The notes under the pieces: generated by a model
The model's input: the letters and a program-made list of their open reading frames with translations, nothing else
What the model was told of the DNA's origin: nothing
The model's database searches: none
Shown: piece after piece, positions 45,899-58,800 of the stretch
Layout of the letters: the number at the start of each line of letters is the position of its first letter
Numbering within the stretch: the stretch's first letter is position 1
Program-made: the position numbers and the translations under genes
From: Lyophyllum atratum
Taxonomy: Eukaryota > Basidiomycota > Agaricomycetes > Agaricales > Lyophyllaceae
Length of the DNA stretch: 64,000 bases
Direction of reading: 5' to 3'
Assembly (NCBI GenBank): GCA_014905825.1
Contig: JACGCN010000005.1
Span: 682,001 to 746,000 of the forward strand

Positions 45899-47796
45899 AT
45901 GTCCTCCACCCCCGTCGAGCACCCCAAAATGGACGGCGGCCACCTCATCGTCGTCTCCAACCGCCTCCCCATCACCATCAACAAGGATGCGAACGGCGAG
46001 TACCACTTCAAAATGTCCTCGGGCGGCCTCGTCTCCGCCCTCTCCGGCTTCAAAAAGTCCCTCAACTTCACCTGGATCGGCTGGCCCGGGTTCTTCATCC
46101 CCCCGAAGGACCGGCCCCTCGTCGACAAGCGCCTCAAGGAGGAGTACTCATGCCAGGCTGTCTACCTCGATGACGACGTCGCCGACCGCCACTATAACGG
46201 CTTCTCCAATTCTATCCTCTGGCCCCTCTTCCATTATCACCCCGGCGAGATGAACTTTGACGAGGAGAATTGGCTCGCGTACCGCCAGGCCAATATGCGC
46301 TTCGCTGAGGCTGTTCTCCAGCAGCTCACCCCGGGCGCGATGGTCTGGGTCCAGGATTACCACCTTATGCTCCTACCCATGCTCCTCCGCGGTCTCATTG
46401 ATGGTACAGCCGCAGGTGATTTTACAGTGAAGGAGCTGTCGAAGATCACGGAGGGAATCGAGGGGGAGGCCGTTTCGCCCGCTGCGCCGATTCCGGACAT
46501 CAAGATCGGATACTTCCTACACACACCGTTCCCCAGTAGTGAAATCTACAGGTGCGTATCTATGATCAATTGAGATGACTACGTGGCTAACCGGTTGTGG
46601 TAGGATATTACCCGTGCGGAGAGAGATTCTGCTCGGCGTGCTATACTGTGACCTCATCGGCTTTCACACGTACGATTATGCGCGTCACTTCCTTTCCTCA
46701 TGCACGCGCATCCTCGGGCTTCCGACCATGCCTAATGGTGTCGAGTTCGAGGGCCGCCTCGTCCACGTCGGCACCTTCCCCATCGGCATCGAGCCCGATT
46801 CCTTCATCGACGTGCGTACCCTTTCTTACCCGTTCTTTCCAACACATGTTAATATGACGTGACGTGCCACAGAATCTGAAACGCGAGCCGGTGCAGAATC
46901 GCATCACGCAGCTCGAACAACGCTTTGGCGGCGTCAAAGTCATCGTCGGCGTCGATCGCCTCGACTACATCAAGGGTGTCCCACAAAAACTGCACGCTCT
47001 CGAGCTTTTCCTTACTCAACACCCCGAATGGATCGGCAAGGTCAGTCCTCCCCATACCCTTATATGACTGCATGCTAATAAAGCATATCAAATGCAGGTC
47101 GTGCTGGTGCAGCTGGCGGTGCCGTCACGGCAAGATGTGGAAGAATACCAAAACCTTCGGTCGACGGTGAACGAGCTCGTGGGGCGCATCAATGGCCGTT
47201 TCGGCACGGTCGAGTTCATGCCTATCCATTTTATGCACAAGAGTTTGCCGTTTGACGAGCTTTGCGCGCTATATGCTGTCAGCGACGTCTGCCTCGTCTC
47301 CAGCACGCGTGACGGGATGAACCTCGTGCGTCCTTTTCCTCTTTCCTCTTTCCCCCTTCCTCCGCTGATAAGAATGCCCCAGGTCTCCTACGAATACGTC
47401 GCCTGCCAACAAGCCCGCCAAGGCGTCATGATCCTCTCCGAATTCGCCGGCGCCGCGCAAAGCCTGAACGGCTCCCTCGTCGTCAACCCCTGGGACTCGC
47501 AACAAGTCGCGGACGCCATCCACGAGGCCGTCACCATGGACTCCCCCACCCGTGCCGAGAACCACCGCAAGCTGTTCAAGTACGTCAACAAGTACAGTGC
47601 GGCGTTTTGGGGGTCGAGCTTTATCAAGGAGATGGGGAGGATTGAGACGGCGGATCGGGAGAGGGAGACGGCGATTGGGGAGGGGAGGGCGGAGGGGGAG
47701 GAGACGTTGAAGGTGAAGGCGGATGATCCGGCGCCGATGGCGAATGGGACGGGGATGAAGGGAGACGGCGTGCCTATGACGCCGGCACTGCAATGA
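45899..47796 (+). CDS. TPS1: Alpha,alpha-trehalose-phosphate synthase (UDP-forming)
   Basis: Five exons (45899-46551, 46604-46811, 46873-47040, 47098-47325, 47383-47796) encode 556 aa. It transfers glucose from UDP-glucose to glucose-6-phosphate to make trehalose-6-phosphate in the cytosol. GT20 motifs are intact: HLIVVSNRLPITI, FTWIGWPG, ILWPLFHYHPGEMNFDE, VWVQDYHLMLLPMLLR, GYFLHTPFPSSEIYR, DLIGFHTYDYARHF, GVDRLDYIKGVPQKL and VSSTRDGMNLVSYEYVACQ. There is no C-terminal phosphatase domain. About 60 extra C-terminal residues (GEGRAEGEETLKVKADD) are Glu/Pro-rich and family-variable. Trehalose serves stress tolerance and storage. Confidence 0.96.
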
Positions 47797-48446
47797 GAGT
47801 GGGTATATTTTTTATGACTGGGCGTTTTCTTATCGTGATTCGAGCTATGGGCACGTTGAGTTGTTGATGGGCCTGCTTAGGCGGGCTGCGGCCATGGAGG
47901 GATTCTATCTTTCATCATTCGCGATTTTTATTCCCTTTTGTCGTTGTTATTTCGTTTTCTCGTCCCGTTTGCTTTTCTTTCCAACTAATGCCGATACATC
48001 TGGGCACCCAAGAAGGATTACTCTATATATGAACGTTGTATAGAATGTACGTTACATGCATGAAACTGTAGAGAGCGAAATGCTTGGTTGATCTTCATGA
48101 CTACTCCTCCTCGAGTTGATGAGTTTTGACAACAAGCAATATTGCTTTGGGCTAGTCTCCCGTAGTCAGACCAAAAAGTTCTCACGTTGTCTTTTTTGTG
48201 GGGGAGAGGGAGGCAAGTGATAGCTTTGGGCCGACTCGAACTCCTGAAGCATTAGCCCCCTAGGTTTACAGTGTATGACCTCGCTTGTGATTTGATATCA
48301 TGTCCTTCATTCGGGTCACCGACGAGATCCTTAGAATCTGAGGATGACGACTGCAGAAGAGTTCAACTTGATCGTATCTGTTTTCGGCCCAAGGTGTTGC
48401 TTATTATAAACAAGGCCCGAAATTTCAATCCGAATATGTTACATAC
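47797..48446. other. Downstream region of TPS1
   Basis: About 650 bp: TPS1 3' UTR and unannotated sequence. A short tRNA T-arm-like string near 48228-48245 does not extend into a tRNA. Confidence 0.4.
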
Positions 48447-48635
48447 ACTATTATCCCAGCTGCCTACCGCCAGAAAGTCGGCCTGGCTCGAGAATTCCAT
48501 AGACGAAATCGAATCAGTAGGAGGATCGACCATCTCCACATCGTTTTCTGTGGCTACTGAGGACGAGTTCTGGACCTGGTTCGTGTTATTCACCACCGAA
48601 GTCACAATGTAGGATGTAGTGCCGAAAAAAGCCAT
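48447..48635 (-). pseudogene. Orphan copy of RAE1 exon 1
   Basis: The minus strand starts MAFFG and keeps the block VEMVDPPTDSISSMEFSSQA, then FLAVGSWDNS. This matches RAE1 exon 1 (VEMADPPTDSISSISFSPQA, YLAVGSWDNS) and stops exactly at an intron donor, GTATGT, placed as in the real gene. It is nine codons longer in the variable part and is open throughout. None of the later RAE1 exons follows within the next few hundred bases. This is a truncated duplicate, diverged by many substitutions. Whether it is transcribed or joined to other exons is unknown. Confidence 0.75.
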
Positions 48636-50180
48636 CGTATGCCAGGTAGGAGCATGGCAGGAGAGTACAGCCGCCTTGGCGGAAGTCAGCCGGTCATAAG
48701 AATAGATGGTCACGTCGGCCCTCGACACATCGCCCTGGTAATGCAGCTGCGGAGCAGTATGGGTTTAACCTGCTTCGTACTAAATGCTGTGGTAAGGGCC
48801 GATTTCGATAGAAGGAGCTGTATGGTATATCGAGTTTTGACAGCTAAAATCATCAGACGGCTGATGAGAAGGTCGAATAAGCATGCGAGCGAGGTCAAGC
48901 CAACCCTCTTCAGACCGCGAGTCGATAATGATAGCATGTAGCAGAGCGACCAGAATCGAGTGGGGATAACAAGAACCATACACCCACCCAACTATCCGGT
49001 CCATATTTGCCGTTGTCGTTAGGTATATGATTTCGGGCGGAAATCTAACGTCCGAGTCAGCAACGGAGACCTGTCCCAAATCAGTCACTTACAGCGCGTA
49101 AGGAGGGCGGTGCAGTGACATTACTGGTCCGTGGAATATTGCCACTAGGTGCATCCTGAGCTAAAAGAGTTAGATGCATAAGCGCGTTACGCGCACTCGA
49201 CCAAGGTGTGTCCTTTTCAGGGAGGTCCTGACACACGCAAGGTCACGAAAATGCTGTGAGATGTATCGCAGTGAGGCTGAGGCATACCGCATCTTCCATA
49301 GGGGAACCGGTTGGGCAGCTTTTGTGTCCCAAAGATGAGGCGCATGCAGATGGAAATCGGTCCGGAGGGCCACACCATATTGATAGAGGGTGCTGGAGAA
49401 GCAGTATTGCTAGGATAGGCTCCTCTCTTTCGCCACCTGTACCCCCCAGGAGTTGCAATTTCTAGAGGAAAGCACAGCCTAGCTTCCCATCCAAGGCACC
49501 AACTGGTTGTATATAGAATTGCCACGCATGACTACTGTAGCGACCATCCGTTGGAAGCGCAACATCGGTATAGAGAGCTATAAATGACCAAATAGCCGAT
49601 GGATGCTTGAGGCAATACGGAGAACAAGGATGTCAGATTCGATTCCAATATACAGATTATGTGATAGGCCAGTAGGTTAGCAAAACCTTCGATACAGGAT
49701 TGATGTGGTATGCTGCTAGAGGAACCAAGCAGAAAGCAGTGAAGAATCGCACATGGCTAACGAACCGAAAATTTAAGAACCGAGGACGTTTGAACTTTGG
49801 GGGCGGAAGAAGCAATGCTCCGGAGAACGCATGATTTCTGACCCGTTGGCCAACATGCTTGTCGGAGGGCGGTGCGTGTCAATCGTTGTGGAGAGGAATC
49901 AGTCAGTGGCAGTTTTTCGAGGCTATCATAGGAGCGGTGGCGCCAACTTCTGTTTTGACTCCAACTCAGTGCACGTTTCTGGGTTTTCTATACCGTGTGA
50001 AATGTGACATGAGAGTTTTTGGTCATAATCTTGAATCTGTTATACGAAAGAGATCCCTCTTTCCCAAAATCCTTATTGGCTGCATGTACGTCTTCTAATA
50101 GTAATTAGGATGCAGCGGCACGGGTAGCTGCTACTGTGGTACGAGAAAAAATGCAATATGCTCATATCCAAAATAATATC
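48636..50180. other. Gene-poor region, first part
   Basis: About 1.5 kb. Minus-strand frames such as 48780-49088 (containing VRFPPEIIYLTTTANMDRIVG) and 49217-49525 are open but not recognisable, and I cannot build a spliced gene. It may contain decayed coding sequence. Confidence 0.3.
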
Positions 50181-50263
50181 AACCCCCGACGGGACTCGAA
50201 CCCGCAACCTCCAGATTTAGAATACGTCGAAGTCTGACGTCATAACCATTAGACAACAGGGGC
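50181..50263 (-). tRNA. tRNA-Arg(TCG), intron-containing
   Basis: 83 nt. Acceptor GCCCCTG/CGGGGGT, D-arm GTCT..TGAC with loop AATGGTTA, anticodon stem TCAGA/TCTGG, loop CT-TCG-A, a 10-nt intron after position 37, variable AGGTT, and T-arm GCGGG/CCCGT around TTCGAGT. A T-rich stretch follows. Anticodon TCG reads CGA (Arg). It is read as TCG because tRNA introns start one base after the anticodon; TCT would need a misplaced intron. Confidence 0.85.
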
Positions 50264-53200
50264 GCATATCAGTAAGCTAGCGCTGGATCCACAATCACAA
50301 TTCCGATAGCAGCGAACGAGCAGGACAGTCACATAGAGGTGAATATGAGTCTTCAAACGCGCGATTGCGGCTTTGCGAATTATGCCATACTCAGGTACTG
50401 GTGTCAAGATAAAAGGACAGAAGAGCGCGGACGGGCACCTGCACAAGAAGGAAGTACACGGGCTGCCCCAGGATATCGAGGATCTTCATCGAGTTTCCTG
50501 GATCGTGTATCGTACTGGGAAGCCTTTCATTACCTCCACCTTTGGGTGGCCGATCCCAGAAAAGGCGCAAAGCTGTGAAATCGTGATTTACGTGCCAAGT
50601 TTGAAAGCCGCCGAGATGGCATCTTGTAGCACTTTTGTCACGCTATTGACTGCGCAGATGGCGAGTTAAGGAAAGATCCATTCCACGCGAAGCTCGCTTT
50701 CTGGACGCTACCGCATACGTGCAAGAGATCAGCTGGCTTCAAATCCCTGAAAGGGCCCAAGGCAAAGAGCCCCCGAAATCCGCACAGACACGACATGCGA
50801 GGTCGAGAAATTGAGATGTGTGCCTCAAGATACTGCGGCAAATTGTATGGTGCCAACCGCGGGCTGTGCGTCACGAGACGTTTTAGGTACGATGTTAACA
50901 ATCCGAGCCGCGTTACGTGTTCCGCGCGGTCAACTAGGAAACCGGTACGCACGCTCCGCCGGAGGCCCGCCCTGGAGGTTAGGTCTGTGAAAGAATCTGT
51001 ACCAAAAGTCAACGAGCGGCGCAACATAGATAATCGTACGGCAGGGCGAATGAGAATCTTTTCTTGGGTGCGATGCGCATCATGGTTTGCGCCATAAGAT
51101 TCGGTACGGTATGCCACCATTCGCTTGAGCAGAGTGAGATTCACGGCTAGGTCTAGAGAAATGCGTTTGACATGGTTTGACATGGTTCACCTGCGTCCAT
51201 CCATGGCAGTGACGACGCAACTGCAGATCGCGCCGGAGATTTGCGGACAATCCACATTGTGGGAGCTTGCGAGCATCGCGTCTTATAACGGCCTACATGT
51301 CCCAGGCGGTTCCATCGTTCGAATCAGGTCGAGTTCTTTGTTCGACAGATTGGGCGCGCACGAGTCTAGCCACGCCTGGAGAGCCGAGGCGGGAAGTATC
51401 AGTTTCTGTCGCGGCGATGCATAAGAATCAGACATATACACACGAAAGATATGATCTGTTGGAAGAAGACAGACACACCTCGCCTGTAGTAGGTATGCTT
51501 GGAAGATCTGAATATCATCGGTCACATTTGTGTCGTTATCCACATGTGATAGTCGTTTACCATACGCAGAACTTTGGATTGTTGCAATAGTTGTCGGTAT
51601 GTACTGGCGGCACTTGGTAGATGAGGCTGCACCTTGAAGTCGTAGGTGGCAAGTAGGTGGTCGAGTCACTGCGCTGGCAGGTGGTTATATTTTAAGACGT
51701 CATCAACTTGGTTAGAAACCCATATTTAGCCACGGTCCGACTACTTCAAACCGCCGGTCTCCTCAAGTCGTTTAAGATGACACCTTACAGTAGATAACAT
51801 TTGGAATGTCAATGTGTGTATGCTGCCAGAGTGCATCATATCACTGTGAGCGTAGTGTGAGGAGATTTGCCTCTCATTTAAAACACTTACTGCCAAATTC
51901 AGAACAGGATGTACTAGTACTCGGAACTTGTTGGTTACGAATATAAACCTTCTCGGGGATCTTCCTTGACTCAGCCGTTACCCATTCAATTATGCTATGG
52001 CTTGTGTGCGCCTCATCTGTGCTTCTATTTCAACTCACCTCAGCTTTCCGGGACCTCCATCTGGCTCAAATCTCGCTGATGATCTCCCTGAAAATATAGA
52101 AGTGTAAAAGCGCAGGGGACCAGAATGCGGTAGAGGGCAAGGTCCAACAAAAAGAAGCACACCGCCTTCAAAACTTCGTCTCCTCCCCTTCTTCTACTCA
52201 TGTCGCAAAAATGGCTGTTCCATGTGCGACTTTCGGAGACAAGGATCGTAGTGATAGTGATAGTATGTATGTCATTGGTAATATCGACAGAAAAGGGGAA
52301 TGTTCGCAGCTGAATGGACAAGGCTGGGCCCATCTCGACCTGCAGGTACTGCCTTCCCCTCTAGTACGTACTAGCCAGTACTCCAGTCATCTCGACCGTG
52401 GAACGAGATAGCCCCGACTATGCATGCACAGTCCAGCGATGCCGAAACTCGGTCGCCTCTATTCTGGATTTGTCTGCATAAATTTAGCTCCGTGACTCGG
52501 AAAATGTATATTCTAGGCTGCTGTGCTTTTCTAGCACTAGCTCCATGGAGACTTTACTTCCTTTCTGAATGTCCATGGCCAATCCCAGGACAGAATGATA
52601 TCTTGACTTCTCACTATGCCATGCTTTGTAGTAAGTGTCCATGATCCTCCCTTTTCAAATTCAGTCATAGGCTGTATATCGACGAGCTCGTCGGATCTGC
52701 CACTGTCACGACGTTGTCCGAGAAGCCACAACGTTGACTATGGACTACGTAAGTAAATGGATTCAACGCTGCTTCACGGCGCTTGTGGTATGAAAGTTCG
52801 TCTTCATTGAAGGATAAATGACGCGTAGGCGATGCTCCTTAGTAGTTTCTAATACTCAGCAAACTAGGGTATTGTTTGAAAGATAGAAGGTATTTAGCGA
52901 AGACAGAGGTTTCTTGAGCCTACAGAGGCACCACGAGCGTCAAAGTGGGGTGCTGGCGCCAAACTGTCCAAGATGTTATATCCGGCCCGAGAAGAACACA
53001 CTACACAGCAGTAGATAAAACCGTCCCACGCGCTTTTGACTTGTACCTGACCATGGAATGTTAGCATAAATCACCGGAAATGCATTCGACGCGTCGCGCT
53101 CTAATTGACAAGTTGATTCGAACCACTCGGAACAAACGGCGCGTCCAGCGCTTTAACTAGCGCTTGCCCTCATAGCAAGTAGCAGTGATCATAGTCCAGG

Positions 53201-55868
53201 TAATGCGAGCAGTGCGGGCTGAAACTCCAGATATCGCAAAGTTCAGATAGAAGGCCGCCCACCATACTTGGAAAACGTCCACTGGTCTAAGGCGTCTATC
53301 ATTATCAGTGCATTCCCTATCAAATCCAAGCAAACACGCACGATCTGTGACCTCGAATAAATGGCGATAAACGCACGTCCATTAGGCGCCACGACGTTCT
53401 ACTTAGCGCCTCGAGGCCTTCCCTGAATCTCGAGCTGAACGCCGTGACAGTGACTATGTAATCTTTGTAGACACGATCGAATGAAGGGTCCGGCACGTTT
53501 TCCGCAGTTTAGAGTATGGCTGATGATGTAGCCCCAGATGCGGCGTGAGCCTCGAGTTGAGGCAGCGCCACCGTCCCGTCCTCGTGTATACGTGCGTGTG
53601 GCGAGCGCGTCCCCCGTCTTCGAATACGCCACCGTAATTATTATCAATGAGCAGGAATAGCGAACCTTTGAAATGCGCGGAGCGAGCTTGGAACGTGGCT
53701 GGAGACACTAGCCATGCGGATACTGCGAGGCCTCGAGGATCTGCTTGATCTGGATCCGATATGGAGAGATCGATCGTGGAACGCCGTATCTGGCGTCAAA
53801 GTATACTTCTATGGTTGACTCGTGCCTTGTGCACCGCAGAGTATAGAGTTACGGTGTGGGGAAAGGGGCGTTCGAAGGAACGAGAACCCAATTGTAACTC
53901 CGCGGTTGGTCGGTGTCTGTCAAGCAAAGACCATGCGATAGGGCATGCGGTTTTGTGAACGTTGGGAGGAAGAAGAAGTGGGTCGAGTGCCTATTTTCGT
54001 TGTCGGTGTTTAGGGAAACAGAGGGATATGAAATATGAGTACAGGAGTTGAGCTGGTTTCGAATTTCGGAAGGGGTCTCAGAGAGCATCAGGTCAAGGCA
54101 TTGATATCCAGGGAAGGGAGAAGACGCTGCATCTGAGCATAGACGGACCGAGCCTGCCAAAGACGCTAGCTTCGAATGTGTTGAAGGAGAGGGGGTTATA
54201 CCGCGGACACCTCGTCGGCTTTCATAGATCAGGATTTCATGTCGCGGTATGCGTCGTGGTGTGCAGATGTGGGGGATGAGATTGGGGATGGGATAGGATG
54301 GGTTGACCCAGGAGCCAGGCGCGGGCCATGGATGTAGCAGAAGCAAAGTACGGGGTGTGGTGGGACGCGCAAATCTTGACGGAGGAAATGATGAATGGGT
54401 GTGCATGCACATACGGGTGTTTCTGGAAGAGATTGGCGTAGTACGTCCGTGGATTACTACTGTCATGGGAATGGCAATTGGCATAGGCGTCCAAAGACAG
54501 AGTGGCACGTGTCGAAAAGTGCCTATAGGCACAACGTGGTGATAGGTATAATCTAGGCATCCTGGCAGGCAGGACAGAAGGATCCGGGACTTCACACCTA
54601 TTCAATACGGAGACGTGATCAGGGTCAGGGCCGAAAAGGTGGAGAACGATGGCGGGATATGTGGCAAGTAAGTAGGTGTGAATGGAGTCGGAAGGCTCGC
54701 GGAACTCAAAAACAAAACGTCCAAGCATTTTGTCGAAGCGCGAAGCCCGAGAGGATTATGTCTTGTCAGCCAAAGGATTGCTCTGCGGCCAAGAGGTCTT
54801 GGATGAAGGGGAGACGGGGCTGTGAAACCAAGGTAGTGTTTTATCCTGGTTTTATCCTTCCGTTTCGCTCGATCGCTTGGTTCTTGTCCGAGATGGTTGC
54901 TGCTTCCATGACGAGGTACATAAATTCAAATTTAGTATCGAGGGCAGTGCGAACGCTTAAAGCGATTTGCGGCAAGCGCTTGTCTGCAGTGTTGACATCG
55001 ATCGGCCTAGGGTGTTGTGGTACTGTTATTAGAGTGGCAGTTGGCTCCTATCGAAAGGGATGTAGGGGATGTATTCGGGTCTTGAGTACCTAAGGTAAGA
55101 ACAAACAACGTGGCGATGGCGAGGTGCTGGGAATCGAAGTAGTTGGGTGATGAAGCCGTAACTACTAACGAGGAGTACATTGCGGAACAAGGCGTCTGCA
55201 TCGTCGAATGCGTTATTGATACATGAGCACATTGATTTGAACGCGCTGATGTCGTGCGGTGGCGGATACTTCGAGTTTGCTTCGAGTACATGGAATGTAC
55301 GTTGTTGCGGTGCGTTGATCTTCGATCGGTGCATCACCGCAAGATGGAAAGGATCACCGGGACGATGGAAAAGGGCCGATGAGTATCTCTAATGACGAGG
55401 TGATGCAAATTTCAATGTTAGAACGGAAGTGGGAGCGGGCTGTGTAGCGCAGTAAGTATAGGGGGTCGACGTCAGGATCGCCCGACCGCTGTGCCCGCCG
55501 CCCTCTGTCACCCGGCAGAGGGATTGCCGGTGGATACCTCACTGGAGGTTTGTACAACTGCTAGAATGAACGGGTTGCGTTCATGATGACGTGCAGAGGA
55601 AAAGATCGGCGGATTGGGAGTGAGTAGATCATGGAGTTGCGTCGTGGAGGAGTCTTGGAGGGGAAGGATGACGAGCACCGAAAACGGATATTTCATATAT
55701 TATTGCAAAATTGTATGTGACATGTAACAGTTCCACGGCGGGACGTAAGTGTGGATCCGACGTTGTGGTAAGGCCAAGCCCAAAAGTGACACAGCCATAC
55801 ACAAACTCCGGTATATAACAAGCTGAACCCCTGGTTCATATTTTTCGATTGGCTCTCTGCAGCCTACC
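50264..55868. other. Gene-poor region, second part
   Basis: About 5.6 kb between the tRNA and the calcium pump gene. Open frames up to 248 codons occur (53849-54595 minus; 50638-51183 minus; 51283-51669 minus), but they show low-complexity or anti-sense-like composition, no conserved motif and no sensible splice set. No terminal repeats or transposase motifs were found by eye. The last 200 bp should be the PMC1 promoter, with GTATATAA at 55811-55818, about 55 bp before the ATG. Confidence 0.35.
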
Positions 55869-58800
55869 ATGCCCCCAGACGACATACCGTCCATTGCCAT
55901 CATCGAGGACAGTACTACTAATGTCGCCCACCACCCCACAATCCAGACCGACGCGGCCATGCTGTCGCCCTACGCACCGCGCTCCCCGACATCCACTGCT
56001 GTCGACACTGGCGACGACTCGTCCTCCGTGAACATTCTTCCTCCCTCTCCAACAGCATCCACGCGTTCTTCGATTCATTCGGTGCACTTTAATAATTCTA
56101 CGATTCTACGCGACAACAAGCCAGAAGCTGCCCTTGGTCACGCCCGCAAATCGAGTAATGCCACCTTCACCTCCGTGTCAACTGTTCCAGACCAGGCCAG
56201 CACCAGTCGCGATGTTTCGGACCTCGACCACCAGCGCACAATCGGCTCTGACACCACTACCGTCGCGGAGCACAAAGAGAATGGTAGAAAGGACAAGAAG
56301 AAGGGCAAAAAGGAGGTAGAGGAAGAGCAGACCTCCCACCAGCGCGAGCTCGAGCAGGACCGCGGCTTTAATCCTGCGCCATTCGCTTACCGTCCCTATG
56401 GACTCGCGCACATGCTGGACCCCAAGTCTCTCGACTCTCTGACTGCATTTGGTGGTATCGCTGGAATTCTCGCTGGTCTAGGCACCAACGCGGAGACGGG
56501 TCTTTCCAAAGACGCGCTCTCAGTCAACTCGGGTGCCGTAGCACACCACGCCGCGAACGAGCAGAAGGCAAAGGACCTCGCCAAGTCGGAGAAAGGGCGG
56601 AAGAAGGGCAAGGGAGCTGGCAATGGGGAGTCGCCGCGTCACGACACAGACGCAAAGCAGCCGTTGGACGAGGAGCCGTCAGACGACGGGCCTCCTAAGC
56701 CTGACGCTAACGTTATGAACGCATCCGTTGACGAGCGCCGTCGGGTCTATGGCCCGAATATTCTGCCCACACGCACGTCAAAGTCGCTACTACAATTGAT
56801 GTGGATGGCTTTGAAGGATAAGGTTCTCGTATTGCTCTCTATCGCCGCCGTTATTTCTTTGGCGCTTGGGTTGTTCCAGGACTTTGGTACTCCGCGTCCT
56901 GAGGGAGAGCCGCCTGTGGATTGGGTCGAGGGTGTGGCGATTATGGTGGCGGTGGCTATTGTCGTAAGTGACTTTTTTGGAGTGTACCCCGTGAGCTTGA
57001 GCCTAACCTCATACATGCGGTTATCAGGTCGTGGTAGGATCCCTTAACGACTGGCAGAAAGAGCGCCAATTCAAAGAGCTCAATGATAAGAAGGAAGAAC
57101 GTGGCGTCAAGGTTATTCGGGATGGAGCGGAGTGTGTCATTGACATCAAGGTCCGTGTAAACCCTGGCCCACGATTCAATGTAAACTGACACAAGCCCTT
57201 TATATTGACGCTCAAATAGGAAGTCGTTGTAGGTGACATAGCCCTCCTCGAACCAGGTGAAATCGTTCCCTGTGATGGCATTTTCCTCTCCGGCCACAAC
57301 GTACGATGTGATGAGTCTGGCGCCACCGGCGAGTCCGATGCTATCCGTAAGGTCTCCTATGACGAATGCTTGGATTTGATCAAACGCAGTGAGGGTATGT
57401 GCTATGGTACTTCAAATGCACTGGAGACTGAGTTCTGCGATTTCATTAGACGGCAAAGAAGCTGCACACACGGATTGCTTCGTCGTCTCTGGCAGCAAAG
57501 TCCTCGAAGGTGTAGGCCGCTACGTCGTCGTCGCCGTCGGAACCAAGTCTTTCAACGGTCGTATCATGATGGGTACGGTATCATATCCTCTCATATCGAC
57601 AGAAGCTAATATTTCTATTCATAGCACTCCGCGGTGACGCCGAGAACACCCCTCTCCAGCTCAAGCTCAACGCCCTCGCAGAACTCATCGCAAAGATCGG
57701 CTCAGCAGCAGGTCTCATCCTATTCTCGGCGCTCATGATCCGGTTCTTCGTGCAGCTCGGCCAAGGCGAGCCCGTCCGCACCGCGAACCAGAAGGGCATC
57801 GCCTTCGTGAACATTCTGATCATCTCGGTTACCCTCATTGTCGTTGCCGTCCCAGAAGGTCCGTACCCCTACCCCTTTTTCCCCCTTAATATAATTTTGC
57901 TGATGCTGCGTGTCTTAGGTCTTCCCTTGGCGGTGACGCTGGCCTTGGCGTTCGCGACCAAGCGCATGACATATGAGAAGCTGCTGGTGCGAGTGCTGGG
58001 GTCGTGTGAGACGATGGCGAACGCGTCGGTGGTGTGCACGGACAAGACCGGCACGCTCACGCAGAACGTCATGACTGTTGTGGCTGGCTCTGTTGGGATC
58101 CATGCGAAGTTCGTAAGGCAGCTCGAGGAGAACGCGATGAGGACGAATGCGGATGGGAAGGACGACGAGGATTCGGATCGGCCGAGCAATGAGGCTGAGC
58201 GGCGGCATAAGGACGATTTCTCGATCGATCAGGCGCAGCTTAACACGGTGCTGCCTGAGTCGTTGAGGGAGCTGTTCAACGAAGCGATCGCGGTTAATTC
58301 GACGGCGTTTGAGGATAAGGACCCGGAGAGCGGCGAGATTGTGTTTGTGGGGAGTAAGACGGAGACGGCGCTTTTGCAGTTCGCGAAGGAGCTTGGGTGG
58401 AAGAGTTTTAGGGAGACCAGGGACCAGGCCGAGATCGTTCAGATGATTCCATTTTCCAGCGAGCGCAAGGCTATGGGTGTTGTGGTCAAGAACAAGAGCG
58501 GCGGGTATAGGGTGTATTTGAAGGGTGCTTCGGAGATTCTGTCGAAGAAGTGCACGAGGCATGTTGTTGTGCAGCCCCTTGGCGCTGAGAAGGCTTCATC
58601 GGAGGCTGGGATCGAGACACGGGAGATTGGCCAACTGGAGGAAGAGAACATCAGCCGGACCATTATATTCTACGCAAACCAGACTCTTAGGACTATCGCC
58701 CTTTGCTACCGGGACTTCGAAAGCTGGCCACCGGCTGGTATGGGCCATGATGAGGAAGGCGAGGTAAGCTTATCCTTCTCCTTCCCTTCTCGAACCCAGG

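Noticed and set aside
48226..48262. GAGTTCGAGTC tRNA T-arm-like string
   Set aside because: Isolated string without the remaining arms.
50638..51183. 181-codon minus-strand open frame with an overlapping plus-strand frame
   Set aside because: Both strands are open over the same bases and neither product is recognisable; no splice partners.
53849..54595. 248-codon minus-strand open frame
   Set aside because: Composition is Pro/Thr/His/Ser-rich and low in structure, with no family resemblance; likely a chance frame in a gene-poor stretch.
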